Source: Trema orientale
Taxonomy: Eukaryota; Streptophyta; Magnoliopsida; Rosales; Cannabaceae
Direction: 5' to 3'
DNA: 64,000 nucleotides
Assembly (NCBI GenBank): GCA_002914845.1
Contig: JXTC01000029.1
Location: 235,129-299,128, forward strand
This document shows, one piece after another, positions 10,764 through 22,265 of the stretch. The translations under genes were made by a program, and so were the position numbers. The notes beneath the pieces were generated by a model. The model was given only the letters and a program-made list of their open reading frames with translations. It was not told where the DNA came from and made no database searches. The stretch's first letter is position 1. Each line of letters opens with the position of its first letter.

Positions 10764-13700
10764 AACCAGACGTTGCTTTCATGTTTCTAAATTTAGCAAT
10801 GGGTAAAATCTTAGTGGGACCCACCGAAACTGACCAACCAAAGCATCTTTTCCTTCTCAGTTCCCTATCTGGTCGGTTTTAAATACCAGACACATATTAC
10901 TTGTCAAATATTCAAAAAGAGAAAAATCATAAATATTTATAAGAAGGCCGTTTGTCATATCCAGATAGATTCATGTGGTTATTAAATTTGTAATAAGGTC
11001 ATTCAAGTTAATAATTTTAAGCGTATTAAGTTATTAATTGACATTAAAAAATGGGAAAAATAATTAACAGAACAAGTTAACTGCTTAGATTCGAATAATC
11101 ATTTGTAGGCAGTAGTAAAGGTCATGTTACTTGTTGATTATATTTTATGTCAAATCCGCTTTGATAATCAGTGACGTAATATCTAAAAGATAGTAGAAGG
11201 GTGGTTAATTAGAAAATTAATAGGAGACTAATATTTTGAGCTAATTTGAACGTGTCAACATATGGTTGGTTACTTGGTTTTGCATAGTCACACCCATTTG
11301 TCTTTGCATACGTTTAACTATTACTTTTCTTCTTTTTATAGAAATGTTCAACTAATATTTACTCCTGTTGAAATTAAGAGAACCGAAGGGGGAAATAATT
11401 TGACAGAAGAACGATGAAGATGTAAAGCAAGAGAACCCAAAAATATAAATAATTGATAAATTAAAGTTTTTTGTCGGGTGTCTATTTTTATAATGACTTC
11501 AAAATCTTCTTATAATATAGCCTTTATTATGCTATGGTAAATATAACAACAACTGAGGGCGTCAAAGGGTCATAAACTATTCATTAGTCAAAATTATAAG
11601 ATTAGGGGTCTAAATCTAATTAAAGGTCTCTGAGGGTCGACAACATGATTGGTCATTATACGAATATTAGCCGGAAAGAAAATTAGGGCATTAGAGACAC
11701 GAATTTCAGAGGGATGGGTTCAACAAAAGTACTCGTCCCACACTCTTGGTTGGTCCACTTTTCAATTGCAAGACTTTGGATAAAACGTGTTTGAATGGTA
11801 TACGACCGATGACGCAGCTACAGCGTGCCGATATATATATGCACATCAAAGCCCTGGCTAGGGCCAAAACCCCATGCCCACAAGGTCTTTTCATTATCAC
11901 AATATATGGCAATATGCATTGTACTATAATCTTATTCTCTTTACTAAAAGTTTGAGGAATATCTTAATAAAGATGATCAGTTCAAAATTGTGTAAAAGCG
12001 AGGTTAGTATTTAAGGTAGGGAAGGCACACAATATCATGTTACATGTCAAATACTATAAATATTTTTTGATAAAAAAATTATAAAGACCATAGATAGAGG
12101 GTAGTGTTTAGGGTTGATCTCTATGTCTAGTTTGATTATGATATTAACTGAAATTGTTGGTTTGGTTTGTGATCAAAATTCAGCATTAACGGTTAAAATA
12201 AAACCAAACCACAAATTTTTTTTATTTATAGAATTTAAATATGCTTTTATATAATTATGTATTGTAAGATTTTTCTTATTATTGTGTGGCCCACATTCAA
12301 TTTAAGTAGGCAATTGCCACTTTTTTCAAATGTTTAATTAAATTTACCACCACCATTAGATTTTACCACTTTTGGGAGGGAATTAATCAAGAATCTATCA
12401 AGATTTCATCAAGAATGCATCAAGAATCCATCAAGATCACCATCGACGTCAAGAATCTGTCAAGAATCTATCAAGAATCTATAAAGATTGTCAAAAATTC
12501 ATCAAGAACCTATCAAGAATTCATAAAAAAAGTGGTATGGTTGTAGATTTAATTAATAAGGAAGATTAAGTGGTTTCTAGCTAATTCATTTTTTTAAGAT
12601 ATATTCCTTAATTTAGAAATATTTAAATATAGTTTAATAAATATAATTAATGCTAAATTATTATTAGTTATAATGAGTAAGTTTTCCGATAGTTACACAC
12701 TTTGATGGAAAGTGCACGTAAATGACGCTTTTAGAAAATTAGTTCTCTCTCTTCCTATAAAAGTGCATCAGATTAAGACTTGAAAAAAAAAAAAAAACGC
12801 AGAATTAGTGGTCTTTCACTTATTACATGCTTGGTTCTATTGATCAAGATTTTATCACTAAATAGGAAGGTATGTTTTTGATCTCTATTTATGTTATTGT
12901 GAAAATCATGAAATTTAAGATATTGGATTAATGTTTATGCAAATTAGGATTTATTGCATCTAATAAAAATTCATACAAGTATATGGTATTTTCTTACTGG
13001 TTGTCTATAGAAATTTATTGTACAACACTTCACCAAATTATTTCGCCTTATGTTACCAGTTATATCGTATATGTTTTGTATTTGGTGAATTGCATGTAAT
13101 GATTATACTAGTTTCGTTTTAACTTAAATTTTTTTATGTGTTATATTTTCCTTTACATTTAAGATTGAAGAATAATTTGGTTTTAACAATTTACAAATAC
13201 TATATATTTTATTTTTATTTTGTAGGATGTATTTCGTTTTAAAAGCTTCAAAACAAAACAAAATTCAAATTGATGAAACCAAACCAGTTGTCTTACCTTA
13301 GAATTTGAAATTGATGAAATCAAACAGCCTAAATTGATGATCCAGTTTGGTTTGTAATTTTAACTTTTAAACCAATGAAACAAAAGCCCAAGATCCAGTA
13401 GTATTTATACTTTATCCCAGGAATGAAATTTGCCAGTACTACTTTAAGATATGTATATTTCTTAATGCTTATAACATGAAATATCTTTCAAAAAAATCTT
13501 GACAGATTCTTGCCGGTGGATTTTTTGTGACACAGTGTGTTGGATGAGTCAGCTAATAATGCTCCACCTGAATATGAATCATGATATAGTTTCTTGCACT
13601 TTGACGAAAGCCTATGCTATATCCATCACCTAAATTATATTAGTTAATTTAGAAAAAAAAAAAAAAAAAACAGAATTACGCTTTGTACTACTCAAAAGTA

Positions 13701-14015
13701 AAACACGCGAAATTAAAATAATTAATTGTTAAATTATTTATTGAACTATATCAATTGATTTGTCATTATTGTCACAATGCAGTAATATATTATTTGTTAT
13801 AAATACAATATGTTGTACTAATTGCAAAGTTTGACTATCGTTTATTTTTACCGTTCCTTTCAACAGCAACTTTCTTGGATTTCACCCCACGCTTTTTCCA
13901 TCTAATCTGTCTTTTTCTCAGGAATCTTCTCCAAATAAAGAAAAACACAAACCTAATTCTTACTTAAAAGGAGAGCAAAATTGGAATCTCATCTCTTTAT
14001 GCAAGCATATATATA
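10764..14015. other. AT-rich spacer with minor repeats
   Basis: No further gene is seen. It contains poly-A/T tracts, a degenerate 11-bp minisatellite (listed separately) and sequences such as ggtttggtttgtgatc near 12160 and cagtttggtttgtaatttt near 13341 that resemble ends of decayed transposons. No pair of ends could be matched. Confidence 0.5.
12386..12524 (+). repeat. degenerate 11-bp minisatellite (atcaagaatct)n
   Basis: About twelve tandem units with consensus atcaagaatct and scattered substitutions, one interrupted by atcaccatcgacg. No coding or transposon context is evident. Confidence 0.75.
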
Positions 14016-14050
14016 CACGTGTACGCCTTGTTTAACGCTAACTACACGTG
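14016..14050. promoter_or_regulatory. pair of G-box motifs upstream of the LOR gene
   Basis: Two CACGTG hexamers at 14016-14021 and 14045-14050, about 320-350 bases before the LOR start codon. CACGTG is the core bound by bZIP and bHLH factors. Position and spacing are suggestive; binding is inferred. Confidence 0.45.
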
Positions 14051-14267
14051 AATTCATATACGAACAATATATTCATTAGTAAATCATATTAATTAATCTA
14101 TTAAATCCCATTGATCGATGTGTCTCTACAATACCAGCAGCAACCATATTTGGTAAGGTTGTCTCCATTATTCGTAGTTGGCAATTCGTGGGGTCCATCT
14201 AGCTCTCTCTATAATTAATTAACTGTGTATATGTATATACACACATATAAATCAACAAACGTAACGT

Positions 14268-14275
14268 TATAAATA
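14268..14275 (+). promoter_or_regulatory. TATA box of the LOR gene
   Basis: TATAAATA lies 96-103 bases before the ATG, a normal plant distance once a short leader is allowed for. Confidence 0.6.
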
Positions 14276-14370
14276 TCTTTCTCCCCATACCTTTTCTATA
14301 GGTATATACTTGAAACTTTTCTCCGGAAAAAAAAAAAAAAGGGTATATACTTGTAACAAGATCAAAGATA

Positions 14371-15218
14371 ATGAAGACGTTTCTTTCCTTGAAATCTTTG
14401 TCAAGGACAGTCCATGATGATCAAGAACAACATCATCAAGATAGTCATCGCGATCATGATCAAGATCATAATAAGCAGCAGCAGCAGCAGCAATACGACA
14501 ACCAAACCGATGTCGTTAGAGCCTCTTCCACATCATTGACAGTGTGGAGAAAGTCACTCTTAATAAGCTGTAATGGTTTTACAGTGATAGATTCCAATGG
14601 AGATCTCATCTACCGGGTCGACAATTACATCGGACGACCCGAAGAAATCACCCTCATGGATAGCTCCGGAAAATCCGTCCTCACAATGCATCGTCGTACG
14701 GTAATATATTAATTTATGTGGACTCGATTATTTTTCTTTAATATGTATTTCTCTGGAATTTTCCTTGGAATAATCAATTTTTTTTGGTTGGACAGAAGCT
14801 TGGACTAGTGGATAGCTGGTTTGTCTATGAAGGAGAAGTTGGTAATAATAATTGTCATAATAAGACGATTATTAATAGATCATCATCATCAAGACCAAAA
14901 AGGCCAATTTTCAGCATTAGGAAGAACGTTAATCTTTTGATTAATGGTTACAAATCACATGTTCTAGCTTACGTATTTCGCGATTCGTCGTCGGAAAAAA
15001 GATCACGAGCATACGTGATTGAAGGTTCTTACACGCATCGATCATGTAAGGTGTTGGATGACTGGTCTAAGAGAGTGGTGGCTGAAATTAGAAGGAAGGA
15101 AGAGACAGTTGGAGGAGTGTCGTTTGGGGTAGAGGTTTTTCAGCTGATCGTGCAGCCTGGTTTTGAGCCTAGTTTTGCTATGGGTTTTGTTTTGTTGTTG
15201 GATCAAATGTTTTCTTAA
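14371..15218 (+). CDS. LURP-one-related (LOR) protein, two exons
   Basis: Exons are 14371-14700 and 14796-15218 with a 95-bp GT-AG intron in phase 0, encoding 250 residues. From about residue 50 the protein follows the LURP-one-related/DUF567 fold: a WRKSLL-x-SCNGFTV-x-DS-x-GDL-x-YRVDNY strand set, then EI-x-LMD-x-SGK-x-LT-x-RR. After the splice come LGLVDSWFVYEGE, an EGSY-x-x-RSCKV-x-D segment, and the C-terminal F-x-L-x-VQPG-(11)-LLDQMF helix. The fold resembles Tubby C-terminal and scramblase barrels. One Arabidopsis member, LURP1, is needed for basal defence against an oomycete; most others have no assigned role. The N-terminal 50 residues are unusual: rich in His, Asp and Gln with six consecutive Gln (14476-14493), and the family is usually a little shorter. 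Membership is secure; the exact LOR number is not. Confidence 0.93.
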
Positions 15219-15681
15219 TTTTCGGTTGTAGTTACAAATTAGAAGTACTTATAAAAGTGTTATCTAAGAGAGCCTAGCTAGGTAGTTAAATTAAATTAGA
15301 TTTACAATCTTGGTAACCAGTGTTTATGAATCAAAGTACAAGATTTTCCATAAAATTTGGTGTAATAACATTTTGTTCTGTTTTTCGCTCGGGAGCAAAC
15401 AATTGTTTTTTTTTTTTTGAATTTGTTTCTTATTCCCTTTAATCTTTTTTTTTTCTAAGGTTCATTTCAATTGTGAGATATTAATCAATCAACTTCGTAT
15501 CCACGCATTGTAAAACATAACTCCAAATTATAGTGTTAATCAGTTCAGTTTGGAAAAAATGGTTGGTTGATCTTGACAATTTAGATAAGTCCATCCACGT
15601 AAGCAAGTCATTGATTATACCGATCCAAACATACATATCGACTTTGAATTCTTAAGAGAGCAAAAAGAATTAAAAAAAAAA

Positions 15682-15756
15682 TGGAGACGCGGGGTATCGA
15701 TCCCCGTACCTCTCGCATGCTAATCGAGCGCTCTACCATCTGAGCTATATATCCCG
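15682..15756 (-). pseudogene. degenerate tRNA-Ala(AGC) copy
   Basis: Nearly identical to the intact tRNA-Ala 190 bases downstream, with the same D-arm, anticodon loop (TTAGCAT) and T-arm. It has two extra bases in the acceptor/linker (TATATA in place of TGTA), several acceptor mismatches against GTCTCCA, and a C-to-A change that breaks the pair closing the anticodon loop. It is probably not a working tRNA. Confidence 0.75.
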
Positions 15757-15868
15757 ACACTATTTCTAAAAATAATGTCGTTTGTGACCACTGTCATTAC
15801 CACAAAAATGTCGTCGTTTTTGTCAAGATCATTGTCGTTTCCCTAATTCAGAAAGGGCCAAAAAAGGA

Positions 15869-15941
15869 TGGAGATGCGGGGTATCGATCCCCGTACCTCT
15901 CGCATGCTAAGCGAGCGCTCTACCATCTGAGCTACATCCCC
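15869..15941 (-). tRNA. tRNA-Ala(AGC)
   Basis: The 73-nt gene on the minus strand folds as a full cloverleaf. The acceptor GGGGATG pairs with CATCTCC, with a G:U at the third pair and discriminator A. The D-arm is GCTC...GAGC, the anticodon stem CTCGC/GCGAG frames the loop TTAGCAT with anticodon AGC, and the T-stem CGGGG/CCCCG has loop ATCGATA. No intron. It matches the usual plant cytosolic tRNA-Ala sequence. The G3:U70 pair is the known alanine identity element. Confidence 0.96.
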
Positions 15942-16430
15942 TTGCTTACCTCTCTCCATTTTAAACATTATTTTATTTATTTTGTAATATTTCAGTACCT
16001 CATTTCCAAAAAAATTTTATTCAAAAGAATAAAGATTCGTCAAGCCGTTGCAAGTGTAATACCATCGTGAGGATTGGGGACCCGACATATTGGATCGGAA
16101 ACCCTTTAGTGGTAGAGAGACAGAGGTGAAGTGAACTAGTTAATGAGGTAAAGAATTCCCTGCTGCTGTGTTATACAACTGTCCTAAGATGGTACAACAA
16201 GAGAATTGTTCTTGTGAAAATGTGAATACCTGACGACCCCGTACAACATTAACCCATTCCAGTTACAGCATAAAACGCTTGCAACACTCCCCCTCCCACC
16301 TACAACATGACATATATACAAATCCAACTTCTTCCCCCAGGAACCCTTCCAAAAGGGTATTAACAAATTAACAACAATTGTCACAAGGAATGAGCTTTTT
16401 ATATGAAACTAGGAAAAAAATCAATGTTGA

Positions 16431-19400
16431 TCACTCCAGCCGGTCCCTTCCTCTGTTCCATTCTATAGGCATCAACTTTCTTAGCTTCTGCTGACTGTTG
16501 GAAGCAAAGTCCAAAACTCTTACCACCGGTGGTGGCGGCGGCATCATACATGCTTGCTTTACAATGTTGGTAGTTGTATGTCTTGTGTCAGCTGCAATGA
16601 TGGAGTCTTTGCCTGTTTTGTTGGGCAACGATCTACTTGATCTGGGAGTTGACCAATTCACAGCTTCTTTCCTTACATGATTGAGATCCCTTTTGTTATG
16701 GATGTTGGAGAGCTTAGGCTTCTTTGAAGGGAACGTGATTATCTCTTCATTTCTTGCCAGATTCTCAGACCGCAATACTGAAACTAATGTTGCCTGAGGT
16801 TCTTCAGTTTTTCCATTAAATTTCAACTTTCGAGCTTTCATAGTCTTTTGTGAAGACTTCTTTGGCCATCTCATCAATCTATCCACGTTTTGCCTTGGGG
16901 AACCAGTTGCGATGCCATAAAGCGTTTCAGCTGCAGCATATAGTCTTGGACAGTGCCCAGCTGTCACAGAAATAAGTACATTAAGAAAAGACAAAAGGCA
17001 AAAGAAGCACTGAAGAGTGTTAACTGAATTTTCAGAAGTTCTCAAAACATGATAAAAACAGAAAGCATGTTACAATCCAATTAACATGCTGAACAATCCC
17101 TAATAAGTCTACAAGCCCACCAGATTATCAAGGTTTATAATTTAATTTGTACCACGTCTGAATCATCATCCTGATCTCTAGTGATTAGATAATCAAGAAA
17201 GCCAATAACATATAGCTAAATTTGGGCCAGTAAGACCCTGAAAAATAACGTATGCAATGCAGACAAGACATAATACGGAGTCTGCTTCAATGACCCAATA
17301 CCAGGCTAGCCACCAAAGATACGTTTGAAACAATTTTGAATGGTAATGTGGCATCATCATACTTCAAATTTCGCACTTCTCTTAACATTTATCGCTCCCC
17401 TCCCTTTAACATCACTTGTGCAATCCTCCTTCCAACTTCCAAGGGCTCTCCAAAACACACTTGACGATGCACAAGCACAAATTATATAGATGCATTGAAG
17501 GAAGCATAAAAATGCAATTATGGAAGTAGAAACTGTACCATTTCCTGGATGATTCACCTTGCCTCCAGATTCTGCATCTTCAAGCAAAGAAATAAAAATA
17601 TAAAGCAATATCCTTAGTTGAAGCTCAAAGGAAAACAGTAATAGTTACTATACGATAAAATCGAAGTTTGACATAACCAACTCATAAAAGCAATTTCTAA
17701 GAAATGCCTTGCCTTTTGAACATGTCGCATATGAATCCCACCCTTGCCCAGTAGGACTAGTGGATATTTGAGGAGAAGTTACATTGTCTACAAAAGCCAC
17801 TTTAAGCCCTGAAGGGACCAGACTCTGATCATAAGTAAGAGACTCCAAGTCTGTAAAATCACTAGTAGCAATACCCAAAGAATTCTTAACTTCCTTCCCT
17901 ATTCTTTGCCATCTACCTTGGCATGTACCCTTACTTGTGGACAATTTAACTACATCAGAACTAGTTCTGCAGTGCCCACTCGAAGTATGCGACCATGGAA
18001 AAGGTGGCAAGCTGACTCGGCGAGATATTTGCTTGCCTGAACGTAGATCAGCAGTACTCTTTGAAGATAAATTAGGCTTTGCCGCATCCAGGAGCAAAGA
18101 CTCCAAGTCCTTTGGTGGAGGAAGTGCCATGCGTTGCAAAATATCACTAGGTTGATACAACGGCAAATCAAGTGGATTAGCAGGGGTTTCAGACTTGATA
18201 CAAGTATCCTGCAGCATAAGAATAGATAAAGAAAACTGCATTACTTCTAGCTTGTTTTGGGTGAAAATGAAATTGATGCAGACAATGTAGCATTAGCATG
18301 AAAGATAAATGGAGAGTGAAGGTCCCTTTCAACTTTCAACTACAATGTTGTAGATCTCATCACAGATATCTTGTCCTATTATAGTGGATGACAGAGAATT
18401 ATTTGTGGACCTGATTGTGCTAGATATGAATGATTATGAGATTATTTTGGGTATGGATTGGTTGTCAAAGTATTTTGCTAAAATTGACTGCAAGAAGAAA
18501 ATGGTGATATTTCATCCTCCTAATGCTGATCAGTTTATACTTGTGGGTACTCAGAGCAAAGCAAAGTTTCCATTGATATCAGCTATGGAAGCTCAGAAAT
18601 TGTTAGAAAAAGGTTGTACAGGATACTTGGCTAGTATTGTTGATACATGTGTTGAGCAAAAGTCAAGACCAGAAGATGTGTTAATTGTGCAAGATTTCTT
18701 GGATGTGTTTCAAGAGGATTTGCCAGGTTTGCCACCTGTAAGAGAAATTGACTTTGCTATTGATTTAGTACCAGGTACTGCACCTATTTCTAAGACACCC
18801 TATAGGATGGCTCCAACAGAATTAAAGGAGTTAAAGACAATGCAGGATCCAGACCTTCAGTCTACTATATGCATTGTGGATAGTTAATACAGATACATCC
18901 TTATATTTCTCCAGGATTTAACTCACCAGTGCTTTAGATTTGTTCTTAATTGAGACTAACCTTATTACTAGATGATACATCTATCACGGATGAATCTCCT
19001 GTATCACCATTGACACCACTTGCTTCAACAGAAACAGAGCTCAACAACCACAGGGACATTTTTTTGTTTGAACAGCTATCAATTTCAGCATTATTTTGAG
19101 ATTGAACATGCCTTGGGAGCTGAAGGATGGAGCAAGATTTTCTAACTGAATGAAGAAAACTTTCATTCACAACTGTTATTTTCTTCCCTTTGTCCTTGCC
19201 TAAGCAAGGAGATTGGTAATTTCCATGAAGTAGCTCATTCAACGGAAGATCATCTATAAGCTTTGTGAAATCATGACTATCTGACTTCTGTCCATAAACT
19301 CCTGAATTGATTTCATATAAAAAATTTCACAGGTAAGAGCAGATTCATAATTTCGGTGGTTGGATTGCAAAAAAGTTAGTAAGGATAAATGAACTAAAGG

Positions 19401-21959
19401 AAATTCATTAGATAATAATATCAACTTAAGATGTACTAGCAAAGAGATAGAATAGCAGATTAAAACATAACATATACAGTACCAAATTTCAAATAGCAGG
19501 CAAAAAGGAATCATAAATTCTGTACCAAAGAAGTTATTCCCTCCAGCAGCTGAACCAAAGCTGGTCAAACCCGCCTTCACTGAAAAGGAATCATACTTGG
19601 TCTTTACTGGAACTCTGAGACTTCTCTTGTCACCTCGCTTGCTATTAAAGTTGTTCTTTTGTTTCACCAATTGAATTTTCTCTACAATGTTGAAGAAGGA
19701 AATAAGATAATTATACATCAGTCCAAGCACTTAAATGTTGCAAGGTTTTAAAAATAATCCAGAGTAGTAAATAATTAACTCTGGCCTGGAGAGCAAAAGA
19801 ATACCTCTAATTATCTCAAGTAAAAAACTTGAACATGAAACAAGTACCAAGTTACCACCAACACTTTTTTAATTTTGCTTCTAAATGCCTAGGAAGTGAA
19901 GCAATTAGAACAGGCAGAAGCATTTTAAAATCTTTATAGAAGTGGGATACTTCTCTATATTTCAATCTGTTGTTAATCATCCAATGACACTATCCAGTTT
20001 TGCAAAACCTCTTCAGAAGTGTAGGTCACGGGGAAAAGATAAACAACTTTCTTTTAGACATTGCATATCATAGTTTTTCAATCTCTTGAAATTATTTAGC
20101 AGTTTACCTGAAGAACAGGGTTTCAGAGAACATGAGCTAAGCTTATGAGACATATCTTTTATCCCATCAACTCCAGCTAGGGAAGGATCTTGCAACTTAG
20201 CAACACGTTGTCTTTTGGAAGATAAATTACTACTACTTCTTGACACTTTTCCTGCTTTCCTTTCTGACTGTTCTTCAGCCTTGGGAGACAATAATAGACC
20301 ATTTTTGCACCTGTTCCGGAAGACTTCAGCCAATGCTTCACCCTGATTGCTGAGTAGCTGGTTATCCTGCTTATGTGGCTCGGGGTCGAAAAAAGCATTG
20401 ATTGCATGTGCTGCAGTTGACATAACCAAATTTCCAAACATTAGAACAAGTAATAGAATAGCAAAATAGAGAATGAATTAAAGAACCTTTTATTGGCTTT
20501 ATTACTTCTATCAACAAATAGAGTTGTTTAGTAGGAAACCAACTGGATCACCATCAATAGTTCCATATGGTGAAGTCACAGAGAAAAAAGATCATCATAG
20601 TTTGATTTATTAAAATTTGCTACATATACATCATCAATGTGTGCTGCCTGACATAACCAGACTTCATTCCACATTAGAATATGTAATTGAGTAGCCAAAA
20701 GAAAAAAAAAAATGCATCCATAAGCAATCAATACACCATTAGGAAGCTAAAAGAGACCGAAGAAAAAAATAAAAAATAAATAAAAAACTTATTGTCTTCA
20801 AATTAGTTTTCAATAATATTAGAAACGACTAAAAATGTCAAATATCATTATTGAACTATAAATATGCAACAGAACATCCTAAAATACTACAGAACGAATA
20901 CAAAGGGAAAAACAAGATATACATGCAGATTGACTTATCCACTTCCTCTTGACATAAGATTCAAAAGAAGAGCTCGCCATATGTAGTAATTATGGTCATC
21001 CGGAAAACACCCATGTCAAAATATGGTTTTCAAAGAAGTTAAAAATGTAAGGAACAGCATAACTTGAATATAAACTTTCTGTTACCTAACTGGGAACATT
21101 ATACAAGCAGATTTTTTTTTTTTTTATTTGCCAAACCACTTTAAGCTACCTGGCCATTTTTCACTGTCCAACAGAAACTTTTGACTAAGACTCATTTTGG
21201 CTATAATATTAACAAATTATTCTTATTCCCTCCACTCCCAAGATTATATGATCCCTATAAATCATGCCCCCCCAAATCCATTGCCCTCAAACAAATGTTA
21301 GAAGATATCATCTGGTCAGATGAACAGATAACACAAAAAAGGAAAGAATAAGAAAACCACACAGCTAATTGGTGATGAAAATTAACTAACTACCTGATAA
21401 GGTGTTGTTACACATATATAGTAGTCCCTTCGAGAACATAAATGAGAGTAAATCCACAATACATGTTATCCCACTGACAACTGTCGAACTGTCACACTCA
21501 TACACATTTCTAACACATACAGATAGATGCACCTGTAACATAGAATTCCCTAATTTTCAAGCCTCCACACATTTTTCAATTTATGCTCATAACTCTTAAA
21601 CATAAACGCAGCAAGAAAACAGTTTCTCATAAAAGCACCGTTCAAATGATTGAGAATCAGGAAAGCAAAATGTTAAAATCCCACTACACCTTCAAAAAAA
21701 TTTAATTCATAAAAAATAAAAACACGTATAACATTAGGGAAATCTATATTGAGCCCAAAACAAAAGTGAGAAACTAACCTTTTTCGGGAAGAAAAGAGCT
21801 GCAGCACTCGATTGAAGGGGTGACGATAACCGAAACGCCATCGGAATCGCAAGCCTCCAGCTCCTTGACAGTAACTCCAGCTCTGGCAAACCCTTCCGAT
21901 CCCATCAGCTTGTTAGCCGAGGCCACATCCACAGGTAAAGGCAATTCCACGGCATCCAT
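16431..21959 (-). CDS. conserved-looking protein of unknown function, seven exons
   Basis: Coding exons on the minus strand, in order: 21779-21959, 20108-20410, 19526-19681, 18961-19301, 17713-18208, 17539-17577 and 16431-16960. Codon phase matches at every junction (1,1,1,0,1,1) and the total is 2046 nt, 681 residues plus stop. The start is the first ATG in the exon 1 frame; further upstream the frame opens only through non-ATG codons. The protein is hydrophilic and Ser/Lys-rich, with no signal peptide or membrane span. It has basic patches (for example SKRQRV in exon 2 and KPSQ/KSSQK-TMKARKLK in exon 7) that could act in nuclear import, a short MMPPPPP run near the C-terminus, and a basic WNRGRDR end. 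The intron after exon 5 uses a GC donor (AAG|GCAAGG). Intron 4 holds a gypsy fragment on the opposite strand. I know no named domain here; a nuclear scaffold or regulator is a guess from composition. Exon structure is well supported, function is not. Confidence 0.85.
18376..18887 (+). pseudogene. Ty3/gypsy fragment (protease end and start of reverse transcriptase)
   Basis: An uninterrupted frame of about 167 residues on the strand opposite the host gene, inside its intron 4. It reads through the end of the aspartic protease (DYEIILGMDWLSK, then a C-x-K-K-x-V-x-F pattern) and the spacer to the start of reverse transcriptase (F-x-DVF-x-EDLPGLPP-x-R-x-x-D-x-x-IDL-x-PG, then PYRMAP). It ends in unrelated sequence before the RT catalytic region. 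No LTR is visible on either side, so it is a transposed or recombined piece. Confidence 0.85.
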
Positions 21960-22260
21960 GAACAATAATCTACGCTAAATAGCTAATACTACAAGAATAA
22001 CCCGATTCATAGCAACATCTCTTTTAAACCTAACCTCGTCGCGAGAAATCAAAATCGAGCCATGGAGGACCATTTCACCAAGTCCCCGAACGAATTCCAG
22101 CTGGAAACGGAGCTGAGAGCGCGATTGGGGGCCGAGAAAGTGAGGGAAAGTGAAGGAAAGTAGGGGCTTCTGGTGTAGATGAGCATGTTGCGGCGAGTGG
22201 AGGCGAAATCAGAAATGGGGTTTTTTTCTAGGGCACGAATTGGGGGAAGAAAGAGAAGTA
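21960..22260 (-). promoter_or_regulatory. 5' leader and promoter-proximal region of the 681-residue gene
   Basis: The sequence upstream of the start codon is much less AT-rich than the rest of the spacer, with purine-rich runs on the plus strand (gagggaaagtgaaggaaagtagggg-type sequence), typical of a plant 5' leader. A TATA-like tataaatac reads on the minus strand at about 22257-22265. The transcription start is not fixed by sequence alone. Confidence 0.4.
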
Positions 22261-22265
22261 TTTAT

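Noticed and set aside
11706..11955. Overlapping 68- and 69-residue open frames on both strands
   Set aside because: No start context, splice sites or recognisable motif; the frames overlap each other on opposite strands in AT-rich spacer.
16498..16680. Plus-strand open frame with a Gly-rich segment
   Set aside because: It is the shadow of exon 7 of the minus-strand gene, whose splice phases and stop are consistent.
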